64,000 bases of DNA from Paraspadella gotoi (taxonomy: Eukaryota; Chaetognatha), in the NCBI GenBank assembly GCA_051294375.1, contig CM119264.1, positions 28,562,696-28,626,695 on the forward strand, given 5' to 3'. Every line of letters begins with the position of its first letter. Within the stretch, counting starts at the first letter, position 1. A program made the translations under genes and the position numbers. The notes under the pieces are model-generated. The model searched no databases, was not told the DNA's origin, and saw nothing but the letters and a program-made list of their open reading frames with translations. This document shows, piece by piece, positions 24,009 to 61,900 of this stretch.

Positions 24009-24059
24009 CTGACTGTGAGAACGTGTCTTTGTGTGTCCTCTCCTCTCCTATCTTTAAAA

Positions 24060-24080
24060 CAGTATTATTAATTTATTAAT

Positions 24081-24135
<55 letters not shown>

Positions 24136-24172
24136 TTTTTTTTTCTTTCTTTCTTTCTTTCTTTTTCTTTCT

Positions 24173-24205
<33 letters not shown>

Positions 24206-24260
24206 ATTCATTCTTTCATTCATTCATTCATTCATTCATTCATTCATTCAATTTATTTAA
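24060..24260. repeat. Low-complexity (TTTA)n/(TTCT)n/(TTCA)n block
   Basis: A run of TTTA, then TTCT, then TTCA tetranucleotides in the neuroglian intron upstream (in transcription) of the exon starting at 24008. The TTCA part also begins the sequence right after the N gap at 27503, which makes it the likely place where the assembly broke. Confidence 0.95.
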
Positions 24261-27200
24261 TTTCTTTCTATTTATTTTTCTATTTATTTGATTATTTATT
24301 TATTAATATATTGTTTATTTATTTGTCTTCTGCTTTTCTGCTTTATTAGCGACTCAAAAACAAAAACACTCAATCCTTTTTCGCCATCTTCTTTTCTTCT
24401 CTCCATCTTTTCCAACCTCGAGATCGAGGCTCAACGATTCCGTCATAATCAAGGCCCCAAAGTCGGATTCTTCTCCGTATCGCGTCCAAAACATTTCCAC
24501 TTCCGGATGCGACGCCGGCGCCTCGCAGGTCAGCTTGGCGTGGCCGCGGAGCGGCGCCGTCACGTTCTCCGGCTCCGTCACTTTGGTCATTTGGTCGAGA
24601 AAGGCTTCGCGAACGAGAAAGACGCGGAGAAGGCCGTGCCGAGGGAATTTCGGGCGCTGCATTGGTAGTAGCCTGTAGTGATGGGATTAAATGGCTAGTA
24701 ACACTAATCAGTAATCACTAATCAGTAATGTCAAATTAAGGATGTCACGTTTTTTGTTGTTGTTTTTCTTTTTGCCGTTCGTTTGTTTGTTTAATTTTTC
24801 ATTTGTCTGTTCAACTGCCCATGAGTTTTCTGATGATATGGTTATTTGTTATTGTTTGAAATTGGTATGTTTCTATAATTGAATTATTATTTATTAACTT
24901 TGATTTTAACATAAACTTGAGTTTGATTATTGTCGCGGATTCAAACATAAAAAAGTACATGTGCAAGTTCTCAAAGTTTCCAGACACAAACCTTCGTCGC
25001 GCGAACGATGGTCTTTTGATGACGAGCGTTCCGCTGCCCAACGCCAGCGCCACTCGCGGATCCGTCGTCAAAATTCACGTCGACGCCATTTTGGTCCACG
25101 CGTAAACGGGCGCCGGCAATGCCAGGGCTTCGCACGGAAGACGCAGATCCTCGCGTCGATCGAACGTCACTTCCGTTCGAGGAGTTGACGCGTGATAGAG
25201 GGCGGGCGGGAGGTGGGCGTGGCCCACGAGACGGAGACGAAGAAGAGGACGGGCGATGATTAACCGAGTTCTTCCACCCATTCTATTTATTATTTATTTA
25301 AATTATTTATCCAATTGTTTTGTTTTCGTAAGTAAATCAGGCGCCGTCGTTACGATATTAATTCGATCACAGATTCACGAGTCTGAGATCCATATTCAGC
25401 GTTGAATAGGAATTCAATCTCGCGGAAAAAAACAAATGCATGTCGAAGAAGTCGCTTATTTTTATTATTCTTTTATTTTAACGAACTGTTTTGTCTTCAT
25501 GAGAAAAAATAAATATTTTTTTCCCCTTCGGTTCGCCGGCTGTTCGCGACCCGCGAGGACTGAAGTTAACGAGGATGATCTTGTAACCTTCGACTCGGAT
25601 TCTTTCGTCGGAGACTCGCAGTTCGTCTCTTTCGATCGCTTTTCACCTTTCGATCGCTTGAAACCAATCGCTTCTCGTCGCCGGAGAAGAGAGAGGAGAG
25701 AAGAGAGAGAGAGAGGAGAGAGAGAGAGGGGAGGAGAGAGAGAGAGAGAGGAGGAGAGGGCACGAAATGGGGCCTCATAACTATCACACATTTCATGTCC
25801 CAAGACGGAAGGCGATCGGAAAAACTATTATGATAAGAAAATGACAAGCAATTTTTAAAAGGATTAATGCGTTATACTCGACGTGTTATGAACCTAAAAA
25901 GTAACCACCATTGGTCAACCTTGGTTATAATAAAATTAAATAATTTAAACAAAAGAGTATTTATTTCGAACTCGATTTCAACAAGTCATCGGTCGAACGT
26001 CATTCTAGTTTTCAGTTAGTCGTCTTCACAATGTGTAAAAAACATTTACAACGTTCAACCATTAATAACGACGAGACCGACACGACCGCAATTCTCATAT
26101 TTTTCCTTTTTCCTTCTCCTCTTTTTTTTTCCTTTGAATTTGTGCTATGTTGTGAGACGAGACGAATAAACGATGTTCGAACTTCATTCGTTGATCTTGT
26201 CCGCCATCGAGTTCGGGTTTTATTTTCCGAAAGCATCCCATTTCTGTCCTAACTCCATATTTAATTTTAATCGTTTACTTTAATATTTTAACCTTAATAA
26301 TTAACCAAATCCTTTATTAATCCCTTGACCTAATCATTAACGTAACCCTTATAAATAATTCCTAACCCTAATTATAAATTTAAAATTTATTTAATTTTAA
26401 ATTTAAGCTTATTGGGCGCTTTTAAGAAATAGGGCAGACTTCTTAAGTTTATCCAATTTTAAAGTTTTTAAGGTTTGTTCTGTAAACAGCGTCCGCCGTC
26501 GATCTTCAAATGCCGATTGTTGTACGGATTTCTCTGTACCGACGGTATTAGCCGCGATTTTTCTCCGAGCCACTGAATACTTCATGAAAACTCTTTCCGT
26601 CGACTCATAACCCGGAGATCGAAATGTGGGTGAAAAGTCGATTTTCATTCCTGACTTCGAACCACAAATTCCAGATAATCACAGGGTGACCCACCTCATG
26701 TGGAGACAATGATACAGGTTGTCTCACCCCGCTCGATACTACAGGGTGACCCAACTGAATTCGCGACTCGATATTGAAAAGAATGCGTTTGGGGTGGAGG
26801 GACAGGGAGCGAGCCAATGACCCCCTTCGAGAATTCATCGACGCGGATTTTGGTTTCACATGACGCATATATTTTGAGTTGTTGTGGTCGAGTTTCTCCG
26901 AGAAAAGATATTTTTTTTCTGTGATGAACTGAAGGATCGTTCATCAAAGTTGACAGGGCGGAGGTAAACATTAAACACGGCGAGTTACGCAGAGGAAAGT
27001 TTTTGTCCCTAATTGTTAACCTGAGGCCCTAAGCCGATTTGGTCGGTGAGTGAGATGATAGATTTACTCATAATAAAAAAGAGTAATGCTTAGTAATATT
27101 TGTATATTTATATAATACGTCTAATCATTGAAAGATTAGGCAGCGATCATAATTCTGAATGGCTTTTACCACTTTCGTATCTTGTAACTATAAGTACTAC

Positions 27201-27477
27201 TAAACTGACTTGCAAAGATTCCAATAATTTTTAAACTACTTATCAAACCAAACCAAGTTGCTTTTTTTTTGCATAGGAAGCTTGATACAATTAAAAAAAA
27301 CGAATAGAATGTGAAAATTTTTATTTTGCTACAGTAAGCTGTAACATATGAAACAAAAATTTACAACTGCGCGGGGAAAAAAGGGGGAAAAAATACGGTT
27401 TTTGTTTGTTTTTTTTTCTCGGCGCAAAATAACCGAACGGTATGCAATGTTTTACAGTTCGAAAGACTAACAGAAAA
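24217..27477. repeat. Duplicated segment, copy 1 (probable assembly duplication)
   Basis: About 3.26 kb near-identical to 27503-30757 in direct orientation, ending at the N gap. Differences are mostly single-base indels, many in homopolymers, plus a longer GA-rich stretch at about 25690-25757. It contains neuroglian exons at 24417-24672 (Ig2) and about 24992-25240 (Ig1). Confidence 0.93.
24417..25240 (-). pseudogene. Neuroglian Ig1/Ig2 exons, copy 1, with frameshifts
   Basis: Ig2 exon 24417-24672 is 256 nt against 257 in copy 2; a base is missing from a CCC run in the stretch encoding AFSRVF, so the frame breaks. In the Ig1 exon (lower end 24992) one A is missing from an A run after YAWTK, which gives a premature stop. 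Copy 2 reads through at both places. Together with the gap this argues for sequencing or assembly error, not a decayed paralogue. Confidence 0.8.
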
Positions 27478-27502
27478 NNNNNNNNNNNNNNNNNNNNNNN
27501 NN
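27478..27502. other. Assembly gap of 25 N
   Basis: Exactly 25 undetermined bases, a placeholder size, placed between the end of one copy and the start of the other copy of the same 3.26 kb. Confidence 1.
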
Positions 27503-30500
27503 TCATTCATTCATTCATTCATTCATTCATTCAATTTATTTAATTTTCTTTCTTTATTTATTTCTTTATTTATTTGATTTTATGTATTTATTATATATTT
27601 GTTTATTTATTTGTCTTCTGCTTTCTCTGCTTTATTAGCGACTCAAAAACAAAAAGACACTCAATCCTTTTTCGCCATCTTCTTTTATCTTCTCTCCATC
27701 TTTTCCAACCTCGAGATCGAGGCTCAACGATTCCGTCATAATCAAAGCCCCAAAGTCGGATTCTTCTCCGTATCGCGTCCAAAACATTTCCACTTCCGGA
27801 TGCGACGCCGGCGCCTCGCAGGTCAGCTTGGCGTGGCCGCGGAGCGGCGCCGTCACGTTCTCCGGCTCCGTCACTTTGGTCATTTGGTCGAGAAAGGCTT
27901 CGCGAACGAGAAAGACGCGGGAGAAGGCCGTGCCGAGGGAATTTCGGGCGCTGCATTGGTAGTAGCCTGTCAGTGATGGGATTAAATGGCTAAGTAACCA
28001 CTAATCACTAATCACTAATCAGTAATGTCAAATTGAGGATGTCACGTTTTTTGTTGTCGTTTTCTTTTTTGCCGTTCGTTTGTTTGTTTAATTTTTCATT
28101 TGTCTGTTCAACTGCCCATGAGTTTTCGTGCGGTGAATCATGGTTATTTGTTTATTGTTTGAAATGGTATGTTTTCTAAATTGATTATTATTTATTAACT
28201 TTGATTTAACATAAACTTGAGTTTGATTATTGTCGCGGATCAAACATTAAAAAGGTACAGTGCAAGTTCTCAAAGTTTCCAGACACAAACCTTCGTCGCC
28301 GAACGATGGTCTTTTGATGACGAGCGTTCCGCTGCCCAACGCCAGCGCCACTCGCGGATCCTCGTCAAAATTCACGTCGACGCCATTTTTGGTCCACGCG
28401 TAAACGGGCGCCGGCAATGCCAGGGCTTCGCACGGAAGACGCAGATCCTCGCGTCGATCGAACGTCACTTCCGTTCGAGGAAGTTGACGCGTGATAGAGG
28501 GGGGCGGGAGGTGGGCGTGGCCCACGAGACGGAGACGAAGAAGAGAGACGGGCGATGATTAACCGAGTTCTTCCACCCATTCTATTATTATTTATTTAAA
28601 TTATTTATCCAATTGTTTTGTTTTGCGTAAGAAATCGGCGTCTTCCGCGTCGTTACGATATTAATTCGATCACAGATTCACGAGTCTGAGATCCATATTC
28701 AGCGTTGAATAGGAATTCAATCTCGCAGAAAAAAACAAATGCATAGTCGAAGAAGAGTCGCTTATTTTTATTATTCTTTTTATTTTAACGAACTGTTTTG
28801 TCTTCATGAGAAAAAATAAATATTTTTTTCCCCTTCGGTTTCGCCGGCTGTTCGCGACCCGCGAGGGACTGAAGTTAACGAGGGATGATCTTGTAACCTT
28901 CGACTCGGATTCTTTCGTCGGAGACTCGCAGTTCGTCTCTTTCGATCGCTTTTCACCTTTCGATCGCTTGAAACCAATCGCTTCTCGTCGCCGGAGAAGA
29001 GAGAGGAGAGACGAGAGAGAGAGAGGGGAGGGCACGAAATGGGGCCTCATAACTATCACACATTTCATGTCCCAAGACGGAAGGCGATCGGAAAAACTAT
29101 TATGATAAGAAAATGACAAGCAATTTTTAAAAGGATTAATGCGTTATACTCGACGTGTTCTGAACCTAAAAGTAACCACCATTGGTCAACCTTGGTTATA
29201 ATAAATTAAATAATTTAAACAAAAAGAGTATTTATTTCGACTCGATTTCAACAAGTCAGTCGGTCGAACGTCATTCTAGTTTTCGTTAATCGTCTTCACA
29301 ATGTGTAAAAAACTTTTACAACGTTCAACCATTAATAACGACGAGACCGACACGACCGCAATTCTCAATATTTTTCCCTTTTTCCTTCTCTCTTTTTTTT
29401 TTTCCCCGATGAATTTGTGCTATGTTGTGAGACGAGACGAATAAACGATGTTCGAACTTCATTCGTTGATCTTGTCCGCCATCGAGTTCGGGTTTTATTT
29501 TCCGAAAGCATCCCATTTCTGTTCCTAACTCCATATTTAATTTTAATCGTTTACTTTAATATTTAACCTTAATAATTAACCAAATCCTTTATTTAATCCC
29601 TTGACCTAATCATTAACGTAACCCTTATAAATAATTCCTAACCCTAATTATAAATTTAAAATTTATTTAATTTTAAATTTAAGCTTATTGGGGCGCTTTT
29701 AAGAAATAGGGCAGACTTCTTAAGTTATCCAATTTAAAGATAAAAGTTTTAAGGTTTGTTCTGTAAACAGCGTCCGCCGTCGATCTTCAAATGCCGATTG
29801 TTTGTACGGATTTCTCTGTACCGACGGTATTAGCCGCGATTTTTCTCCGAGCCACTGAATACTTCATGAAAACTCTTTCCGTCGACCTCATAACCCGGAG
29901 ATCGAAATGTGGGTGAAAAGTCGATTTTCATTCTCGACTTCGAACCCACAAATTCCAGATAATCACAGGGTGACCCACCTCATGTGGAGACAATGATACA
30001 GGTTGTCTCACCCCGCTCGATACTACAGGGTGACCCAACTGAATTCGCGACTCGATATTGAAAAGAATGCGTTTGGGGTGGAGGGACAGGGAGCGAGCCA
30101 ATGACCCCCTTCGAGAAACTCATCGACGCGGATTTTGGTTTCACATGACGCATATATTTTGAGTTGTTGTGGTCGAGTTTCTCCGAGAAAAGATATTTTT
30201 TTCTGTGATGAAACTGAAAGGATCGTTCATCAAAGTTGACAGGCGGAGGTAAACATTAAACACGGCGAGTTACGCAGAGGAAAGTTTTTGTCCCTAATTG
30301 TTAACCTGAGGCCCTAAGCCGATTTGGTCGGTGAGTGAAGATGAAAGATTTACTCATAATAAAAAGAGTAATGCTTAGTAATATTTGTATATTTATATAA
30401 TACGTCTAATCATTGAAAGATTAGGCAGCGATCATAATTCTGAATGGCTTTACCACTTTCGTATCTTGTAACTATAAGTACTACTAAACTGACTTGGCAA

Positions 30501-30757
30501 AGATTCCAATATTTTTAACTACTTATCAAACTAAAACCAAGCTTGCTTTTTTTTGCATAGAAGCTTGATACAATTAAAAAACGAATAGAATGGTGAAAAT
30601 TTTTAATTTTGCTACAGTAAGCTGGTAACATATGAACAAAAATTTACAACTGCGCGGGAAAAAAGGGGGAAAAAATACGGTTTTTGTTTGTTTTTTTTTC
30701 TCGGCGCAAAATAACCGAACGGTATGCAATGTTTACAGTTCGAAAGACTAACAGAAA
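27503..30757. repeat. Duplicated segment, copy 2
   Basis: Direct copy of 24217-27477. It starts inside the TTCA microsatellite and runs on without a break past 30757 into unique sequence, whereas copy 1 stops at the gap in a short A run. This is the pattern of two contigs overlapping by about 3.26 kb. Confidence 0.93.
27710..28525 (-). CDS. Nrg: Neuroglian Ig1/Ig2 exons, intact copy
   Basis: Ig1 exon with lower end 28291 and Ig2 exon 27710-27966. Ig1 has the L1-type start (PPSITRQLPRTEVTF), the first Cys in LRLPCEAL and the Trp in YAWTKNG; the second Cys comes after the intron in DEGYYQCSARNS. The Ig2 exon ends SLSLDLE and joins in phase 0 to the exon at 24008. This copy has open frames and is probably the true sequence. 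The 5' edge of the Ig1 exon (near 28525-28580) is unclear: a possible start MGGRTRLIIARL is out of frame with Ig1 here, and no hydrophobic signal peptide is visible. Confidence 0.8.
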
Positions 30758-31816
30758 AAAAAAATTAAAACCCGAAACTATATTAAAAAAAAAAAGCAGC
30801 ACAAAATACATCGTTAAGATTCGCCCGACGGTTGACAAAAAAAAGAAATATAGCAAGTTATCACTTTTTTTTTTCGCGAAAGATATTGGATTTGGAAACT
30901 GTATTAACGATATACTGGAAAGATTATATTAAATAACGTATCTAAAAAGCGTAATGAGAAAATAAAAGGTAAACAACGACATCAGTTTAAATTAACGATG
31001 ACTACAGAAATAGTATTGGTTTCTTAGTTAAAGGTGTTGCTTATCGCCTAGAGGTAGACACTTGACTACAATCGAATTCAACGCGTTCCTCTATTCGTCA
31101 TTTGCCGAAGACGCGATTTTTTGAGAAGGGCGCTGGGGGCAGGGAGAGGGCGCTGGGGGCAGGGAAAGGGGGCGGGGGAGCCGAAATAAACGTTGTGCCT
31201 CTTAAGAAAATAAACAAGCGTTTCAATTATTAGCTGGTCGCGCAATAAGCCAGAAGAAGGAGGAGAAAAAATAGAGAAAAACCACGGAGAAGCCAAATAA
31301 CGCTCTACCCCCCAATGTCCCCCTGCAAGACGGAAGCTTTAATCCAGACCAAATCACTCTCAGTCCAAAAAACCGAAAAATCACAAAAAAGGAGGGAAAA
31401 AGAATTAATTCAGCAACAAAAGCGAAAAAAAAAGATCCAGTTCATTTTTCCCTTAAAGACGAGACGAAAAAATACAAGTAAATGGTGTATCCCTCCTACA
31501 CTCGGTTAAAAATAAAAACATCTACCGTAATAACTCGTCGATAAAAGCTTACGCGAACGTAGGCGATTTTCGTTTGTTTAAGTTAAAAAACGATTTCATG
31601 CGGGATTTTGTTAATTTTAGTTTTTTTTTCTCAACGCAAGAAAAAAAAACGGAACCACAAAACAATTTAAATCTAATACTATGGTATAATAACTGTCGAA
31701 AGTGGGGTGAGGGGGGGCGAACGATTTGGAGAGGGAGGCGATGGGTGTGGACTTGCCAATCCGTGACCAGCGGAGATTCCGCCGTCTATCGGCTTCGAAC
31801 GTCATCCGTTCATCTC
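30758..31816. other. Intergenic between neuroglian 5' side and Sbf 3' end
   Basis: About 1.06 kb, AT-rich with A runs. It should include the Sbf 3' UTR and perhaps neuroglian upstream sequence. It contains a G-rich patch at 31128-31179. No coding sequence supported. Confidence 0.5.
31128..31179 (+). other. G-quadruplex-prone G-rich patch
   Basis: At least six runs of three or more G within 52 nt, built on a tandem duplication of AGGGCGCTGGGGGCAGGG. The spacing satisfies the usual G4 pattern on the plus strand. Confidence 0.7.
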
Positions 31817-57855
<26,039 letters not shown>

Positions 57856-58917
57856 ATCTCGGACAGCATCGGAACGCGTCGACGTGAAGACTGGCTCCGT
57901 GATCAATCCATTGTGAAAAACGTGACGGGGTCGGCGAGCTCATTTCCAACTTAACAGTCGCACAGCGCTGCCATGTTGGTTCTTCCCAAATTGTTGCTCG
58001 TAATAAGAATTAAAGCCGCCCGATTATCTTTTTCGCTTGGGAAATGCGATAGAAGGGAGTCAATGTATTTTTATTTTCATAAATGAAAACTCACTCCATC
58101 GTTAATCGCGTGAAACTAAATACTTTGAACTAAAAAAAAAGGTTGCAAGGAAAATTGATTAATCATCGGTCGGTCGGTCGGGCGGGTGGATGGAAGCTAA
58201 GCGGCCAAAAGCCAAAGGGGGTTCGGTTCGGTCGCTCGGCGAAGGCGGAGATGAGAAAACAAAAGATCTCTACTTCACTTTAACATGGGCCAGAGAATAC
58301 CAAGTTTTATTCTATTTTAACTAATCAAAAACTAAAAAAAAAGATTGCTCAATCTTAATTAAAATTGGAAAACAGTTAAAAGTCTGTTCGGTTTATAAAT
58401 GTTATAAACGTTTAAAACGCAAGCTCGTCAATATTGGTAGATTGTTATCTGTCTACGAACAAAAATTACAAGCGATCGGAACTGAAATTTTTCAGATCTA
58501 TTTCAAATATACAAATGATACAAAATCGGAAATATATTACAAAAACAAAACTCCCGATAGGAAAATTTTGATCTCTCCTGGCAATGGCGGTAATAGGCAC
58601 GTTAAATTTTAGGGGTCACTGAACATTATCACAGGTAAAGGTCTTTGAAGCCATTAAGACAATAACTAATGCCAAAAAATGATAACTTTTGAAACTTTGA
58701 TGATAACAAGCATTACATAAATTTTAAAAGAAAAAAAAAAGGCTCGAATGTTTATAAAAAAATATTCGATCAAATGAGTAAATTTAAATGTTTTAAAAAA
58801 ATATGCACCCCAAATTTAAGTGCAAGATAAACTTTACCCGCTGAGTACATATTTGAACAAAATATGTAGTATTTTGGAAAGACACTTGGCTAATTTTTCT
58901 TAGAAACGAGTCGTAAC
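57856..58917. other. Intergenic between Sbf start and the UIM gene stop
   Basis: About 1.06 kb holding the Sbf 5' UTR/promoter and the 3' UTR of the next gene, both minus strand. A GGTCGGTCGGTCGGGCGGGTGG stretch lies at about 58166-58190. No coding sequence supported. Confidence 0.5.
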
Positions 58918-61900
58918 TTATTTTAAGACGGTTCTATCTAATTCGTTTAATGGGACACGTCTGCCTCTTCCCCTACCAGAATATCTCAAGCCCTGATTAA
59001 CTGCTGCCGTCATCGGAGCGGAGAAATCGGGCGACATTCTGACAACACTTTCCCCACGCTGGTTGACTGAGCCGTTATATCTCATTTGCTGAGAGCGATC
59101 AATATTTTCTCTTAGTAACATTGTTTCAAACGCTTGAGCCTTCATCTTCTTTTGTTGCGCTTCTTCCACCACGTAAGCCAGCGTCGCAGCGGGATATTGT
59201 GGGGGATATTGTCCGGTCGGATTGATTGATGTCACATGCCCGTACTGAGGCATCGCAGTATTGAAAGATTCAGGAAATACTGATGGATTACTCTTGACTT
59301 GCGGCGGGCAATAATAACGGGAAGGGCCGCAGATGTTTTGATGTAGTTGTTGCTGCAGATGTTGTTTCGTCTGAGAAAGAGTTTTCTCTATTTCATCAAT
59401 TTGCTGCATTTGTTTCGTGATGGACACGAGGTCTGCCGAGGGACTGGGAGTAGGGGACACGGGGCCATTATCGACTAGAGGTCGAGCGTAACTGTTTACG
59501 GGAATACTGTTGTCGAAGAGCTTCATCACCGAGTTGAACATCCCGTATTGATCGTCCAAAGAAGCCTGCTGTTCCCTCGCGTTATTTCCAGAGCGTAATT
59601 GCGAATTGGCGTATGCGTAGGGAGAGATACCCACGTTTTGAAAAGAATCAACACAATTCTGCTCCGGTAGCATATGAAGGGGAACCACGTTATTGGGCAA
59701 TGTAGGCTGGTGTACGGTCGAAGGGATCCAGCCGTTGGTGACTTGAGCGGCGTTGTAACGCGGTTGAATATTCAGGGAATGTTGAGGATAATGAAATTGA
59801 CCCGCTTCGTCTCGTTTTTCAAAATTCTCATACTGTGGTTGGCTCGGTGACTCTGATATCGGGATGGTATTCACTTGTGGTGGAAAATTTCTCGAGTCAC
59901 GATTCTGATTGGCGACCGAATGCTCGGCGGCCGGTGGCGAGGTTTCGACGACCGACTGTTGAGTCGGCGGCGACGCTTCGATGATTGATGGGTGAGAAGG
60001 CGACGCGACATCGATGACCGACTGGTTGGGAGTCGGAATCGAGGATTCGACGACCAACTCCTGTGGCGTCGTCGGCTTGATTTTCGGCGTAATGATGGAG
60101 CCAATTTTGCTTCTCTTTAACGCTTTCGTGGAAGGCACGTCCTTGCCCCATATTTCTAGTTCCTTTGTTTTCAGCTTAAGCAAGATTTCTTCCCTCTTGG
60201 TCTCCATAACCGCCTCGTTCCTCTCGGCTTCCTCGTCGGCAATTGTGTGAATTTTTGTGAAATTATCACTGCTCAACTCCCATGCGCGTGAAGCCCCTTC
60301 GTTTTTTTTGTTATTCTCGACTAATTTTACGTCGGAAGGCGGCGCCCGATCGATCAAAGGTTCTTCTTTAACCTTAGAATTCATTTCTCGAGATGGGTGC
60401 GAGGCCGGAACGGATTTCAGCGCGGAGAGGGGCCCGTTCGCGGAGGGCTGGCCGTTCGCGGAGGGCTGGCCGTTCGCGGAAAACGTGTATTCTCTCGAGG
60501 GTATCGGGCCGGTTCCGCGCGGGACGGACTCCGAGGACTTGAACGACGAAGGGGATTCGCTTCTCAATCGATCGAACTCTTGGATCTTCTCGATCTCTTT
60601 GGCAATGTCCTTTAAATCAATGTCCTCTTCCTTTGTCGGCTCGATCGACTCGGCGTCCCCAACGTCGGGCACGATTTCAAACTCTCCCTTTTCGTTAAGT
60701 TTGAGTCGCAAACTCGTTTCGTCTTCGGGAGAAACTCTCCTGCTCTTCTTAGAGACTTCCTCGGCTCTAAACTTTGACGTCCAAGCTTTCTTGGGCTCCG
60801 AATCGCCGCAATGCGCCTTGCGCACCTTCGGACGGGCTCCTTTCGATTCGTGAGCATCGACGGGGAAGCGCGATTTGGGGGACGGATTGAGCGGAAGGCG
60901 ATTAAGCGAATTCTGCGTTTCCTGTTCCACGATTGACGACTCCGCGCCCGTGCGCATCGATTCCAGAAGAACTTGTTGTAGAATTCGGTCATCCTCGTCG
61001 TCAGCCGTACCTAAGGATTCGAGATCATTAAATAAAGGGCGTCGTGCGAAAGATGCAAACAAGCAAGTTTTTTTTTTTCCGACTGACTTGCAACAACTGG
61101 AAAAGTGTTGACCTTCGGTTCTATAAGCGATTCGCAATCCCAACATTCGTGGGTGGGTTCGGAGAATTGATGTTCTGGGCATCGAAGAGGATTGACGGTG
61201 GAAGCCCCGACCTACAAAGTAAATAGTACGTTGCACAAAACACATAAAAAGATCTTTGAAATCCGAAAGATGACAGCTCCGACCTAAAAAAAAAAAAAAA
61301 AAATTAAAATACCCGATTCAAATCTTCGGCCCATTCGTTGACGGCGGATTCCATCGGCTCCGCATCAAGACTCCAACTCCTCTTAGATATCGCTCGATCC
61401 CAAGACCCATTCTCGTCGCCCTTCGCCTTGTCCTGCGACCACGCCCACGTTCCGTCGTCGAGCTCGACCACGTCTTGATCTAATCCCCACCCGTCGTCGG
61501 GATTTTCGTCGGTCACGTTGTTGTCGGCCCATTTACCGACGTCGACGACCTCTGAATCGGCACCGGAGACTCCGTCAGTCAACAATTGACTCAACTTGAT
61601 CGCCTCCTTCAATTCTTCCTCGTCCCAGTCTTTTCCGGCTTCGTCGGGTTGAGCGCTTCGTTGACTCATCTCCAGCGCCTTCTTCAGCATTTCCTCCTCT
61701 TCCTCTCGCGTCTTCGGCGCCAAGGAGTCCAGATCCGGCGATGTCCGTTCCATCGCCGGCGCGGTCGTCATAGTCATCGCCGGCGTCGTCGTCGTCGGGA
61801 TCTTCCTCTGACGCGAGAACCAAACGTTTTGCGGGTCGGGAGGCGACGACTTTTCGGCCTTGTCGTCGACGCCGCTGGAAACGGCCTCTTGGCCAGGGAG

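Noticed and set aside
26270-26400. CCTAACCCTAA-like sequence as internal telomeric repeat (also in copy 2)
   Set aside because: Only one or two imperfect units within AT-rich degenerate sequence; no array.
26660-26760. ACAGGGTGACCCA occurring twice about 60 bp apart (and again in copy 2) as transposon ends
   Set aside because: Direct, not inverted, orientation and no element structure between them; too short to call.
24217-30757. True tandem duplication of neuroglian N-terminal exons (mutually exclusive Ig1/Ig2 exons)
   Set aside because: Near-identity over introns as well as exons, homopolymer indels, an arbitrary-size N gap exactly between copies, and frameshifts in one copy all favour assembly error.
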